The notes under the pieces: model-generated
What the model was told of the DNA's origin: nothing
The model's input: only the letters and a program-made list of their open reading frames with translations
The model's database searches: none
Shown here: in pieces, positions 26,030 through 35,120 of the stretch
Position numbering within the stretch: the stretch's first letter is position 1
Layout of the letters: each line of letters starts with the position of its first letter
NCBI GenBank assembly: GCA_937926875.1
Contig: CALBAX010000136.1
Location: 27,353-91,352 of the forward strand
Direction: 5' to 3'
Source: an uncultured Desulfovibrio sp.
GTDB lineage: Bacteria; Desulfobacterota; Desulfovibrionia; Desulfovibrionales; Desulfovibrionaceae
Length of the DNA: 64,000 bases
Translations under genes and position numbers: made by a program

Positions 26030-26058
26030 TTGACCCCGGAGGGGTTTTTCCGTAGAAG
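26030..26058 (+). promoter_or_regulatory. tRNA-Thr promoter
   Basis: TTGACC, a 17-nt spacer and TAGAAG, with A-rich UP-like sequence just upstream. Transcription would start near 26065, about 10 nt before the first tRNA. The -10 is identical to that proposed for the S10 operon. Confidence 0.7.
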
Positions 26059-26075
26059 TCTTCTTCGTTGAGCAC

Positions 26076-26151
26076 GCCCTTGTAGCTCAGTCGGTAGAGT
26101 GCATCCTTGGTAAGGATGAGGTCACCAGTTCAATCCTGGTCAAGGGCTCCA
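26076..26151 (+). tRNA. tRNA-Thr (anticodon GGT), copy 1
   Basis: 76 nt including an encoded CCA. The acceptor stem GCCCTTG pairs with CAAGGGC. The D-loop contains AGTCGGTAGA, the anticodon loop TTGGTAA gives GGT, and the T-loop is GTTCAATC. All arms pair. It reads ACC (and ACU) codons. Confidence 0.96.
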
Positions 26152-26163
26152 GCAGACAACACG

Positions 26164-26191
26164 ACGCCTGTGGAAACATGGGCGTTTTTTT
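26164..26191 (+). terminator. Terminator after tRNA-Thr copy 1
   Basis: ACGCCTGTG and CATGGGCGT pair (two wobbles) around a GAAA tetraloop and are followed by a run of seven T. The same hairpin follows the second tRNA copy. Confidence 0.75.
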
Positions 26192-26215
26192 GGGGAAACC
26201 CGGACATATAGGACC

Positions 26216-26291
26216 GCCCTTGTAGCTCAGTCGGTAGAGTGCATCCTTGGTAAGGATGAGGTCACCAGTTCAATCCTGGTCAAGGGCTCCA
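26216..26291 (+). tRNA. tRNA-Thr (anticodon GGT), copy 2
   Basis: Identical in all 76 bases to the copy at 26076. The repeated unit includes the terminator hairpin, so it arose by tandem duplication and has been kept homogeneous. I see no clear separate promoter in the 65-bp spacer. Expression may depend on readthrough of the first terminator. Confidence 0.96.
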
Positions 26292-26300
26292 GAAATTTCA

Positions 26301-26330
26301 ACGCCTGTGGAAACATGGGCGTTTTTTCTT
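26301..26330 (+). terminator. Terminator after tRNA-Thr copy 2
   Basis: Same hairpin as after copy 1 (ACGCCTGTG, GAAA, CATGGGCGT), followed by TTTTTTCTT. It sits 23 bp before the next gene's ATG. Confidence 0.7.
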
Positions 26331-26352
26331 TATCTGCTCCAAGGAGCCTGTC

Positions 26353-26700
26353 ATGCAGATCCCCGTCCCGGTCGCCACAGTCGGCCTGCTAGTGCTCTCC
26401 AATGTGTTCATGACCTTTGCCTGGTACGGTCACCTGAAGCACAAGAGCATGGCCCTGCCCATGGTCATCTTCATCAGCTGGTGCATCGCCTTTTTCGAAT
26501 ACGTGTTGCAGGTACCGGCCAACCGCATCGGCTACGGCTACTTCAATGCGGCAGAGCTGAAGACCATCCAGGAGGTCATCTCCCTGACGGTCTTCTCGCT
26601 CTTCTCCGTCTTCTACCTGCACGAGACCCTGCGCTGGAACCATGTGCTGGGTTTCGCCCTCATCGTGCTGGCCGCCTACGTCATCTTCAAGGAATGGTAG
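26353..26700 (+). CDS. Small four-helix membrane protein of the DMT/DUF486 family
   Basis: 115 aa, four hydrophobic helices: TVGLLVLSNVFMTFAWYGHL, IFISWCIAFFEYVLQ, VISLTVFSLFSVFYL and GFALIVLAAYVIF. The NRIGYGYFNAAELKTIQEVI loop is characteristic of DUF486 drug/metabolite-transporter-like proteins. The substrate is unknown. AAGGAG precedes the ATG. The stop is 1 nt from the next start, so it is cotranscribed with the TSUP gene. Confidence 0.88.
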   Translation: MQIPVPVATVGLLVLSNVFMTFAWYGHLKHKSMALPMVIFISWCIAFFEYVLQVPANRIGYGYFNAAELKTIQEVISLTVFSLFSVFYLHETLRWNHVLGFALIVLAAYVIFKEW

Positions 26701-26701
26701 C

Positions 26702-27481
26702 ATGGTCAGCACGGCTATCATCCTTTTCTGTACTTGCGCCGCCTTCGTGGCGGGCTTCATCGACTCCATCGCGGGCGGCGGCGGCCTCATCACCATGCCC
26801 GCCCTGCTGCTTTCCGGTTTGCCGCCCCAGCTGGCCCTGGGCACCAACAAGGTGGGCTGCTGCCTGGGCACCGGCGTGGCCATGCTCAACTTTGCCCGCA
26901 GCAACCTCATCCTCTGGCGTCTGGCCCTGCTGGGCGTGGGCTTTTCGCTGGTAGGGGCGGGCATCGGCACCGAGCTGGCCCTCTACATCTCGCCCGACCT
27001 GCTGGGCAAGGTGCTGGTGCTCCTGCTGCCCATCGGCATGGTGGCCACCCTCATGCCCAAAAAGGAGCAGAAAAAGCCCCAGCTCACCTCCGGCCGCCGC
27101 TACTGGATCCTGGCGCCGCTCTGCTTCCTGATCGTGGGCATCTATGACGGCTTTTTCGGCCCCGGCACCGGCAGCTTTCTGATCCTGGCCCTGCACTGGG
27201 TCCTGCGCATCAGCCTCATCGAAGCCTCGGCCACGTCCAAAGTCATGAACTTTGCCTCCAACCTCGGTGCCATGGTCCTCTTCATCTGGAACGGCGCCGT
27301 CATCTGGAGCATCGGCCTGCCCATGATGGCGGCCAACATCGCGGGCAACTGGCTGGGCAGCCGTCTGGCCATCAAAGTGGGTGCCGAAGCCGTGCGCCGC
27401 TTCCTCTGGGTCTCGCTCTCCCTGCTGCTGGCCACCCTGGTCTGGCGCTTCTTCATCTCGCCCTATCTTCTGGGAGCCTGA
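26702..27481 (+). CDS. TSUP/TauE-SafE family membrane transporter
   Basis: 259 aa, about eight transmembrane helices. The family is proposed to export or import sulfite and other sulfur- or organic anions. The repeated signatures are FVAGFIDSIAGGGGLITMPALL with GLPPQLALGTNK, and IVGIYDGFFGPGTGSFL with EASATSKVMNFASNLG. The start at 26702 (MVSTAII) follows the previous stop directly. The longer frame overlaps the preceding gene. Sulfite or sulfonate transport would fit a sulfur-metabolising host but cannot be read from sequence. Confidence 0.9.
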   Translation: MVSTAIILFCTCAAFVAGFIDSIAGGGGLITMPALLLSGLPPQLALGTNKVGCCLGTGVAMLNFARSNLILWRLALLGVGFSLVGAGIGTELALYISPDLLGKVLVLLLPIGMVATLMPKKEQKKPQLTSGRRYWILAPLCFLIVGIYDGFFGPGTGSFLILALHWVLRISLIEASATSKVMNFASNLGAMVLFIWNGAVIWSIGLPMMAANIAGNWLGSRLAIKVGAEAVRRFLWVSLSLLLATLVWRFFISPYLLGA

Positions 27482-27501
27482 TCCGCCTTTCCCGATGCCA
27501 G

Positions 27502-27531
27502 GCCGGCAGCCATGCGCTGCCGGCTTTTTTT
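27502..27531 (+). terminator. Terminator after the TSUP gene
   Basis: GCCGGCAG and CTGCCGGC form an 8-bp perfect stem around a 7-nt loop, followed by eight T. Confidence 0.85.
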
Positions 27532-27690
27532 GTTGCGGGACAGGACGGACGAAGCGCCCGGACATGCGCCAGGGCGCGATGATGACTGGCTGCCCAACCA
27601 TCATGTGAAAGAAATATTTGCTGCTTGCCCGCGCCCCGCCAGAGTGCTAGAGCAGGAAAAAAACGCCCTTGCGGGCAAAAGGAGTCCTGT

Positions 27691-28182
27691 ATGCTGAAGC
27701 GTATCGTCCCTCTTGTTCTGGCTCTCGTCCTCTGTGCCGGCCTGGCCCAGGCCAAGACCAAGGCCCCCGCGACCCAGCTCCCCGGCGACCTGACCCTGGC
27801 CGAAGCCCAAAAGGTGCTCGATGCGGCCTTGGTCAAGGCCAAAGCACAGGGCGTGCCCATGAATATCGCCATCGTGGATGCGGGTGGCAACCTGAAGGCC
27901 TTCGTGCGTCAGGACGGCGCCTTCATCGGCAGCATCGACGTCTCCACCAAGAAAGCCGTCACGGCCCGTTACTTCAACATGCCCACCTCCGCTCTGGGCG
28001 CCGCTTCCCAGCCCGGTCAGGAGCTGTTCGGCATCGAAGCCACCAACGGCGGGCTGGTGATCTTTGGCGGCGGTGAACTGCTGGTCCGCGACAACGTCAT
28101 CGTGGGCGCCATCGGCGTCAGCGGTGGGAGTGTGGCCGAGGACACCAACGTGGCCAAGGCCGGTGCCGCTGCCCTCAAGTAG
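27691..28182 (+). CDS. Secreted GlcG/HbpS-family (DUF336) protein
   Basis: 163 aa. The signal peptide MLKRIVPLVLALVLCAGLAQA likely ends at residue 21, so the protein is periplasmic. The mature part has LTLAEAQKVLDAALVKAKAQG, NIAIVDAGGNLKAFVRQDGAFIGSI, STKKAVTARYF and the C-terminal VIVGAIGVSGGSVAEDTNVAKAG, all hallmarks of the GlcG/HbpS fold. Some members bind haem or cobalamin, but the ligand here is unknown. AAAAGGAG 7 nt upstream fixes the start at 27691. Monocistronic, between two terminators. Confidence 0.9.
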   Translation: MLKRIVPLVLALVLCAGLAQAKTKAPATQLPGDLTLAEAQKVLDAALVKAKAQGVPMNIAIVDAGGNLKAFVRQDGAFIGSIDVSTKKAVTARYFNMPTSALGAASQPGQELFGIEATNGGLVIFGGGELLVRDNVIVGAIGVSGGSVAEDTNVAKAGAAALK

Positions 28183-28199
28183 GCTTTCCCCGTACAGCG

Positions 28200-28233
28200 A
28201 AGGCCCTGCGGAACGCTTCGCAGGGCCTTTTTT
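28200..28233 (+). terminator. Terminator after the GlcG-like gene
   Basis: An 11-bp perfect stem (AAGGCCCTGCG with CGCAGGGCCTT) is followed by a T-run. Confidence 0.85.
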
Positions 28234-28397
28234 ATTATGCGGAGGACTGGAGAGGACCGACCGCCACACCAAAAGTCCCTCCGCATCCTTGCTCATGCCA
28301 TGGGCAAGACAACTCTCAGCAGCGCCTTCAGGGCAAAGCCCCGATGCTCTCGGACTGAACGGTCTTGCGTCCATAAAAGGGAGGAATCGCCAAGTCC

Positions 28398-29087
28398 CTA
28401 GCGCTGTCCCCTGACCCGCGCAGAAGGATGGACACTGTCCTTTTTGCGCTCCGCGGGATCGTCCAGCTCCGGCAGGGCCCCGCCGGCGATGGCCCACAGA
28501 TAGAGCGACGCCAGCGAACCATAGGGCGAGAAGCGCCTGCGGTACCGTTCGAAGCGCTCCCGCGGCATCTCTTTGTGGCGGTAGAGCATGCGCAGGCCGC
28601 GCCGGATGGCCAGATCGTCATAGCTCAGGATGTCGGGCCGCTGCAGGGAGAACAGCAACAGCATCTCGGCCGTCCAGACACCGATGCCGCGCAGGGAGGA
28701 AAGACGGCGGCAGACTTCGGCATCCTCCAGGGCAGCCATGCCCGGCAGATCGAGTTCCCCGTCCGCCACCTGCTGTGCGATACCGCGCATGTAGCCGACC
28801 TTGCGCGCGGAAAGCCCCAGCGCCTGCAAGGCTGCCTGCGGCTGGGCCAGCAGGGCCTGTGGCGTGACCTCTCCCAAAAGGCCGCACAAACGCCCCCAAA
28901 CCGTGCGCTGGGCAGCCATGCTGATCTGCTGGCCTGTGATGGCGTGCATCAACGCCTGGAAAAGATCCGGCATGACCTCCCGCCGTACCGGGCCGATGGC
29001 CTGCATGGCCGCTGCCAGTTTTTTGTCCCTGCGGGCCAGATGGTCCACGGCCGCCTGATCATAGTGGAAAAAAATCCTTTCCGGCAT
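28398..29087 (-). CDS. DNA-3-methyladenine glycosylase II-like (AlkA/HhH-GPD) base-excision glycosylase
   Basis: 229 aa. It removes alkylated bases from DNA. LMHAITGQQISMAAQRTVWGRL and the helix-hairpin-helix SLRGIGVWTAEMLLLF are present. The catalytic Asp is in SYDDLAIRRG, the usual position after the HhH. It lacks the N-terminal AlkA domain, so it is the short MAG-like class. Start 29087 (MPERIFFHYDQ) follows GAGAGGGGG. The extension to 29195 is not conserved-looking. Confidence 0.9.
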   Translation of the reverse strand: MPERIFFHYDQAAVDHLARRDKKLAAAMQAIGPVRREVMPDLFQALMHAITGQQISMAAQRTVWGRLCGLLGEVTPQALLAQPQAALQALGLSARKVGYMRGIAQQVADGELDLPGMAALEDAEVCRRLSSLRGIGVWTAEMLLLFSLQRPDILSYDDLAIRRGLRMLYRHKEMPRERFERYRRRFSPYGSLASLYLWAIAGGALPELDDPAERKKDSVHPSARVRGQR

Positions 29088-29332
29088 GCTTCCCCCTCTC
29101 GTCTGTCCTGTCCCCCCTTTGCCTGCCCTTTTGATGCCACAGCCGGGAAAAAAGCGGAACCGTCCGCACCAGGAGAGAGGGGACGCGTTCCGCACCTACC
29201 AGGCAGGGGGCTTGCCGAAAGCGCAACAAAAGAAGGGGGCCCTTCTCCGTCATGACCTGTCCGCAGGCATCCCCGTGCGCTCGCACGAACGGAGAGCATG
29301 TCCCGGGCAGGTCGGAGCTTCCCCCCGAAACG

Positions 29333-29362
29333 AAAAAGGACGGGAATCTCTCCCGTCCTTTT
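29333..29362. terminator. Terminator, probably for the UPF0210 gene
   Basis: AAGGACGGGA and TCCCGTCCTT pair around a short loop. T-runs on both strands would allow use in either direction. It lies 21 bp past the UPF0210 stop. Confidence 0.75.
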
Positions 29363-29382
29363 GTATTGCTGTTACCTGCCGG

Positions 29383-30765
29383 CTAGTTCTTCAGGCTGTG
29401 GATGGGGGCCGGGATACGGCCGCCCAGGCCGATGAAGGCGCTGGCGTCGCCCTTGGGTACGGGGATGATGGCCGCCTTGCCCAGCAGGCCGCCAAAGCTG
29501 ACTTCCTCGCCCACGCCCTTGCCGGGCACGGGGATGACGCGCACGGCCGTGGTCTTGTGGTTGATCATGCCGATAGCCATTTCGTCGGCGATGAGACCGG
29601 AAATGGTGCTGGCCGGGGTATCGCCGGGGATGGCGATCATGTCCAGGCCCACGGAGCAGACGCTGGTCATGGCTTCCAGCTTTTCCAGGCTCAGCAGGCC
29701 GGAGGTGGCCGCCGCCTCGATGCTGGAGTCTTCGGAAACAGGGATGAAGGCGCCGGACAGGCCGCCCACGGAAGAAGAGGCGAAGGCGCCGCCCTTCTTC
29801 ACGGCATCGTTGAGCATGGCCAGCACGGCCGTGGTGCCGGGCGCACCGATGCTGGACAGGCCCACGCTCTGGAAGATCTCGCCCACGCTGTCGCCCACTG
29901 CCGGGGTGGGGGCCAGGGAAAGGTCGGCCACGCCGAAGGGCAGGCCCAGACGCTGGGCCACTTCGTTACCGATCATCTCGCCCACGCGGGTCACCTTGTA
30001 GGCCGTGCGCTTGATGACTTCGGCCACGTCCAGCAGGGTCATGGGCTTGCCGCCGTTGCGGCTGTGCTCCAGGGCGCGGTCGATGGCCTTCTTGACCACG
30101 CCGGGGCCGGAGACGCCCACGTTGATGACCACGTCGGGCTCGCCCACGCCCAGGTAGGCACCGGCCATGAAGGGCACGTCCTGCGGGATGTTGGCGAAGA
30201 CCACCAGCTTGGCGCAGCCAAGGCCGCCGCGATCGGCCGTGGCCTGGGCCACCTTGAGGATCTGCTCGCCCATCAGGGCCACGGCATCCATATTGATGCC
30301 CGAGCGGGAAGAGGCCACGTTGATGGAGGAACAGATGCGGTCCGTGGTGGCCAGGGCTTCGGGCAGGGCCTCGATGAGGGCGCGGTCACCATTGGCGAAA
30401 CCTTTTTCCACCAGGGCAGAGAAACCGCCCAGGAAGTCGACGCCGGCTTCCTTGGCCGCTTCGTCCAGGGCCTGGCAGACGCGCACCATGCCGTCGGGGC
30501 CGAAGGGGGCCCCCACCACGGCGATGGGGCTGACGCTGATACGTTTGTTGACCACCGGGATGCCGTACTTGTCGCCCACTTCGTTGCAGACGTTGACCAG
30601 CTGGGAGGCATAGCGGTGCAGCTTGGCCTTGACGTTGCCGGTGAAGAGGTCGATGTCGTGGCTGACACAGTCGAACAGGCTCACGCCCAGGGTCACGGTG
30701 CGCACGTCCAGATGCTCGTTGCGGAGCATGTTGAGCGTATTGATAACTTCGCGTTCAGAAAGCAT
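29383..30765 (-). CDS. UPF0210 (DUF711) family protein
   Basis: 460 aa, full length for the family. Known members have a pyruvate-formate-lyase/ribonucleotide-reductase-like barrel, but no reaction is established. Recognisable stretches include VRTVTLGVSLFDCVSHD, ASSRSGINMDAVALMGE, TPAVGDSVGEIF and GAPGTTAVLAMLNDAVKKGG. The partner ACT-domain gene is 60 bp upstream in the same direction. This UPF0210/UPF0237 pairing is widespread in bacteria and archaea, so a shared role, perhaps amino-acid sensing, is likely. Confidence 0.9.
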   Translation of the reverse strand: MLSEREVINTLNMLRNEHLDVRTVTLGVSLFDCVSHDIDLFTGNVKAKLHRYASQLVNVCNEVGDKYGIPVVNKRISVSPIAVVGAPFGPDGMVRVCQALDEAAKEAGVDFLGGFSALVEKGFANGDRALIEALPEALATTDRICSSINVASSRSGINMDAVALMGEQILKVAQATADRGGLGCAKLVVFANIPQDVPFMAGAYLGVGEPDVVINVGVSGPGVVKKAIDRALEHSRNGGKPMTLLDVAEVIKRTAYKVTRVGEMIGNEVAQRLGLPFGVADLSLAPTPAVGDSVGEIFQSVGLSSIGAPGTTAVLAMLNDAVKKGGAFASSSVGGLSGAFIPVSEDSSIEAAATSGLLSLEKLEAMTSVCSVGLDMIAIPGDTPASTISGLIADEMAIGMINHKTTAVRVIPVPGKGVGEEVSFGGLLGKAAIIPVPKGDASAFIGLGGRIPAPIHSLKN

Positions 30766-30825
30766 GGATATTCCTTATGATACTTGCGGAGGCGGCCCTG
30801 CCGCGCTCCCGGGACGGACAGGATC

Positions 30826-31389
30826 CTAGAAGGAGCCGATACGATGGACGGCTTCGAAGATGTCGCGGTGCTGCACGCTGACGCGCAGGCCCTGGGCCTG
30901 CCCTTCGCTGGCCAGCTCGCGGCGCAGGCGGCCGAGGTCGGCACTTTCGGGGACCTTGACCTCGAACACGAACAGGGCGTGGTTGCTGTGATCCTGGCCC
31001 AGGACGGCCTTGAGGCTGTCGATATTGACACCGTGACGGGCAAAGACGCGGCTCATGGCAGCGATGAGGCCGGGGCGGTCGGGGCCGTCCACCGTGACCA
31101 CGAAAGGCTGGCTGACCACGGAGTCTTCCCAGCGGCCTTCCACGGCCGGGCGCACCAGCACCGAAAGGTCGAGCTTGGCGTCCACCAGGCCCAGGGCCAG
31201 CTGGGTATGCAGGGATTCTTCCGTCACGTTTTCAGGGGACTGGACGATAAAGATTGCCGCGAACTCACCGCAAAGGATGGTCTGGGTGACCTCGATAATG
31301 TTGCAGCCGGTCTGCCCGAGGATCTGGCTTACCGCGGAAACGATGCCGGGACAGTCCCGGCCGAGAAAGGAGATGGTCAATTTTTTCAT
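30826..31389 (-). CDS. Tandem ACT-domain regulator (GcvR/UPF0237-like)
   Basis: 187 aa with two ACT domains, about residues 1-85 (KKLTISFLGRDCPGIVSAVSQIL) and 92-180 (FVVTVDGPDRPGLIAAMSRVFARHGVNIDSL). The Gly-Ile/Leu turns that bind amino acids are present in both. GcvR-like proteins sense glycine. The ligand here is unknown. It has no DNA-binding domain and sits in front of the UPF0210 gene. Confidence 0.88.
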   Translation of the reverse strand: MKKLTISFLGRDCPGIVSAVSQILGQTGCNIIEVTQTILCGEFAAIFIVQSPENVTEESLHTQLALGLVDAKLDLSVLVRPAVEGRWEDSVVSQPFVVTVDGPDRPGLIAAMSRVFARHGVNIDSLKAVLGQDHSNHALFVFEVKVPESADLGRLRRELASEGQAQGLRVSVQHRDIFEAVHRIGSF

Positions 31390-31608
31390 GTTTGGTCCTT
31401 GCGGGGTTACGTTTTGAAAACGGTAAACTATGCTTCAACGAAATTCAAGTATGACTACTTTATCATTTTCCCGGCCGAAAGGCACCCTCCGGCCGCGGAG
31501 TTCCCCCCGGCCCGGAACCTTGACGACAGGGCCTGAATGGCATACCTCTAGCCATTCAACCGTTGAGCCCGAAAGAGGGCCGGGCCATGCCCGAAGCAGG
31601 AGTTTGCA
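31390..31608. promoter_or_regulatory. Divergent intergenic region, ACT gene / lysS
   Basis: 218 bp between divergent genes. The left half is AT-rich and probably holds both promoters, though I cannot place the hexamers firmly. The right half, in the lysS leader, has a hairpin at about 31530-31554 (TGAATGGC with GCCATTCA). Confidence 0.4.
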
Positions 31609-33195
<1,587 letters not shown>

Positions 33196-33201
33196 ACAAG
33201 C

Positions 33202-34434
33202 ATGCGCATGCCCTTTGAGCTGTTTGTAGCGCTGAGATATCTGTTCTCGCGCCGCAAGCAGACCTTCATCTACATCATCTCCATCATGTCCATCCTGGGC
33301 GTCGCCCTCGGCGTCGGCGCCCTGGTGGTGGTCCTGGGCGTCTACAACGGCCTGACCACCGACATGCGTGACAAGATCATCGGCGCCAATGCTCACGGCA
33401 TCGTCATGTCTTACGTGCCCGCGGCCTTCCAGCAGCACCCCGACCTGGTGCAGCGGGTGGAGGCCGTGGAGCATGTGCGCGGCGCCACGCCCTTCATCTA
33501 TACGGAAGTCATGCTCTCCGCCGCCGGCGGCGTCAAAGGCCTGGTGCTGCGCGGCATCGACCCCGAAAGCGCGCCCAGGGTCCTGAGCATGCTGCGCGAG
33601 ATCCGCCGCGGCTCCGTGGCCGACCTGAAGCGCGAGGGCACGCCGGGCATCGTCATCGGCGAGGAGCTGGCCAAACGGCTGGGCATCGGCCTGGGCAGCC
33701 GCGTCAACCTGCTCTCCCCCTCCGGGGAAAAGGGTGCCACCGGCTATTCGCCGCGCATCCGTCCCTTCGAGGTGGTGGGCATCTTCAAGACCGGCATGTT
33801 CGAATACGACGCCACCCTGGCCTTCGTGGACCTCAAGGCCGCACGCGACATCCTCGGCCTGCCCGACGGTTTCCTCACCGGCATCGAGATCATGGTGGAC
33901 GACGTCTACAAGGCCGACGCCATCGCCCAGAGCGTGCAGGACACCCTGGGCTCCCCCTTCTATGTGCGCCACTGGATGGAGATGAACGCCAACCTTTTCG
34001 CGGCCCTCAAGCTGGAAAAGATCGGCATGTTCATCCTGCTGACCATGGTGGTGCTCATCGGTTCCTTCTCCATCGTGACCTCCCTGGTCATGCTGGTCAT
34101 GGAGAAGACCCGCGACATCGCCATCCTCATGTCCATGGGCGCCACCCGTGCCATGATCCGCCGCATCTTCATGCTCCAGGGCACCATCATCGGCTTCGTG
34201 GGCACCCTGCTGGGCTACGGCATGGGCCTGGGCCTGGGCTGGGCGCTGAAGCGTTACCGCTTCATCAAGCTGCCCGAGAACGTCTACACCCTGGATCACC
34301 TGCCCATCATCATCAGCTGGCAGGACGTGCTCATCATCGGGGCCAGCGCCATGCTGCTCTGTTTCCTGGCAACCCTGTACCCGGCGCGGCAGGCCGCACG
34401 CCTTGAGCCTGCGGAAGCCCTGCGCTACGAGTGA
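33202..34434 (+). CDS. Lipoprotein-releasing ABC transporter permease LolC/LolE
   Basis: 410 aa. With LolD it extracts lipoproteins from the inner membrane for delivery to LolA. FELFVALRYLFSRRKQTFIYIISIMSILGVALGVGALVVV is the N-terminal helix plus signature. A large periplasmic region follows, then three C-terminal helices (MFILLTMVVLIGSFSIV; LQGTIIGFVGTLLGYG; VLIIGASAMLLCFLATLYPA). A single permease gene suggests a homodimeric LolF/LolC-type transporter rather than the LolC-LolE pair. Confidence 0.93.
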   Translation: MRMPFELFVALRYLFSRRKQTFIYIISIMSILGVALGVGALVVVLGVYNGLTTDMRDKIIGANAHGIVMSYVPAAFQQHPDLVQRVEAVEHVRGATPFIYTEVMLSAAGGVKGLVLRGIDPESAPRVLSMLREIRRGSVADLKREGTPGIVIGEELAKRLGIGLGSRVNLLSPSGEKGATGYSPRIRPFEVVGIFKTGMFEYDATLAFVDLKAARDILGLPDGFLTGIEIMVDDVYKADAIAQSVQDTLGSPFYVRHWMEMNANLFAALKLEKIGMFILLTMVVLIGSFSIVTSLVMLVMEKTRDIAILMSMGATRAMIRRIFMLQGTIIGFVGTLLGYGMGLGLGWALKRYRFIKLPENVYTLDHLPIIISWQDVLIIGASAMLLCFLATLYPARQAARLEPAEALRYE

Positions 34435-34436
34435 CC

Positions 34437-35120
34437 ATGGCCGAGCTCTACAAATTCGAACATGTGGGCAAGCGGTTCTCCGGCCCGGAGAACCTGGAGA
34501 TCTTCAAGGATATCAACCTCTCCGTGGAAGAAGGGGAGTCGCTGGCCATCGTGGGGACCTCCGGCTCCGGCAAGAGTACCCTCTTGCATCTTATGGGTGC
34601 TCTTGATACTCCAAGCAGTGGAAAAATCTTTTTTGACGGCCGGGACATGTCCGGGATGAAGCCTGACGAAAAGGCCCGCTTCCGCAACAGGACGCTGGGC
34701 TTCGTATTTCAGTTCCATCATCTCCTGCCGGAATTCTCGGCCCTGGAAAACGTGGCCATGCCGGCCCTGATAGGCGGTGCCTGCCGGGCCGATGTGCTGC
34801 CCGATGCCCGAACCATGCTGGAACGTGTGGGCCTTGCCCACCGTGTGGAGAGCAAGGTCTCCACCCTGTCCGGCGGGGAGCGGCAGCGGGTGGCCATTGC
34901 CCGTGCCGTTCTGCTGCGTCCTCGGGTGCTGCTGGCTGACGAACCCACGGGCAACCTTGACGAAAATACCGGCGAGCAGGTCAGCACCCTGATGCGCGAA
35001 CTGAACCGCGAGCTGGGCATGACCCTCGTGATTGTTACCCACAACCGCGAGCTGGCCGCCACCATGAATCGTAGTCTGGAACTGAGAGCGGGGACTCTGT
35101 ATGAAAAAACATTTGCGTAA
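34437..35120 (+). CDS. lolD: Lipoprotein-releasing ABC transporter ATPase LolD
   Basis: 227 aa. Walker A GTSGSGKSTLLHLMG, Q-loop FQFHHLLPEFSALENV, signature LSGGERQRVAIARA, Walker B VLLADEPTGNLDE and H-loop VTHN are all intact. A GTG at 34431, which overlaps the permease stop, could also be the start. The ATG at 34437 is preferred for the typical MAELYKFEHVGK. It overlaps bamA by 20 nt, so the four genes form one transcript. Confidence 0.94.
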   Translation: MAELYKFEHVGKRFSGPENLEIFKDINLSVEEGESLAIVGTSGSGKSTLLHLMGALDTPSSGKIFFDGRDMSGMKPDEKARFRNRTLGFVFQFHHLLPEFSALENVAMPALIGGACRADVLPDARTMLERVGLAHRVESKVSTLSGGERQRVAIARAVLLRPRVLLADEPTGNLDENTGEQVSTLMRELNRELGMTLVIVTHNRELAATMNRSLELRAGTLYEKTFA

